29,682 bases of DNA. Source: Azolla pinnata (Eukaryota; Streptophyta; Polypodiopsida; Salviniales; Salviniaceae). Shown here one piece after another: positions 29,528-29,682 of the stretch (positions are counted from its first letter, which is position 1; each line of letters begins with the position of its first letter). The stretch is taken from NCBI GenBank assembly GCA_037176905.1, contig JBBBWG010004525.1, positions 1 through 29,682 of the forward strand, written 5' to 3'. A program made the position numbers and the translations under genes. The notes beneath the pieces were generated by a model, which saw only the letters and a program-made list of their open reading frames with translations, did no database searches and was not told the origin of the DNA.

Positions 29528-29682
29528 CTCTCTCTCCTCTCTCTCTCTCTCTCACAGTGTGTTGACTCTGGGGAGAGGAGAGAGAGAGAGAGAGAGGAGA
29601 GAGAGTGTAGAGAGAGAAGAGGGAGGTGTGAGTGTGGAAGAGAGAGGAAGGTGTAGAGAGAGGAGAGAGAGTGAAGAGAGAG
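29528..29682. repeat. CT/GA foldback followed by GA-rich tract to the window end
   Basis: A pyrimidine tract at 29528-29553 (CT repeats with one CC interruption) is the exact complement of 29580-29605 (GA repeats with a matching GG interruption), with a 26-nt loop between. GAGAGAG-rich sequence with GTGTAG interruptions continues to the end. Confidence 0.8.

Overview
This is nuclear DNA of a land plant. Five protein genes are readable, four of them clearly. The genes have spliceosomal introns with GT/AG ends, the telomere-type heptamer is the plant one (TTTAGGG/CCCTAAA), one gene is a plant PLS-class pentatricopeptide repeat (PPR) protein and another is a plant-specific NAC factor. The end of the PPR protein (GACRKWANV, then GMQDDARKIEAMR) resembles PPR proteins I associate with ferns and other seed-free vascular plants. 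Together with the repeat-rich spacers this makes a fern or lycophyte my best guess, but that is an inference from memory.

Layout. 1-2357 (minus): PLS/E-type PPR gene, cut by the left edge and frameshifted near its 5' end. 2380-4450: minisatellites (181 bp, ~55 bp and ~90-100 bp units) plus a CA/TG tract. 4570-6959 (minus): six-exon FHIT-type histidine-triad hydrolase with a possible targeting extension. 7000-8250: two degenerate tandem families. 8994-14000 (minus): complete ten-exon DRG1 GTPase, 368 aa. 14001-17378: a spacer with telomere-like repeats, then a GAA/GCA-rich leader. 17379-21123 (plus): complete six-exon SRP72, 700 aa. 22500-23819 (minus): NAC transcription factor on one uninterrupted reading frame. 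23863-24332: a ~36-bp minisatellite beginning about 44 bp upstream of the NAC start codon. 24480-29682: no recognised gene. It holds a 75-bp duplication, a large inverted TACG/ACATAC tract, a 77-bp array rich in CATGCATG, a degenerate interstitial telomeric block, a GAGATTAG-type array, and at the right edge a possible first exon and a CT/GA foldback.

The genes do not form a pathway. DRG1 (translation-associated GTPase) and SRP72 (signal recognition particle subunit) are divergent neighbours and both serve protein synthesis. FHIT (dinucleotide hydrolase) lies downstream of DRG1 on the same strand. SRP72 and NAC converge. The most unusual features are the NAC protein, whose DNA-binding domain is split by two low-complexity stretches, the palindrome-bearing minisatellite beside it, and the frequency with which unrelated tandem repeats carry a telomere-type heptamer in each unit.
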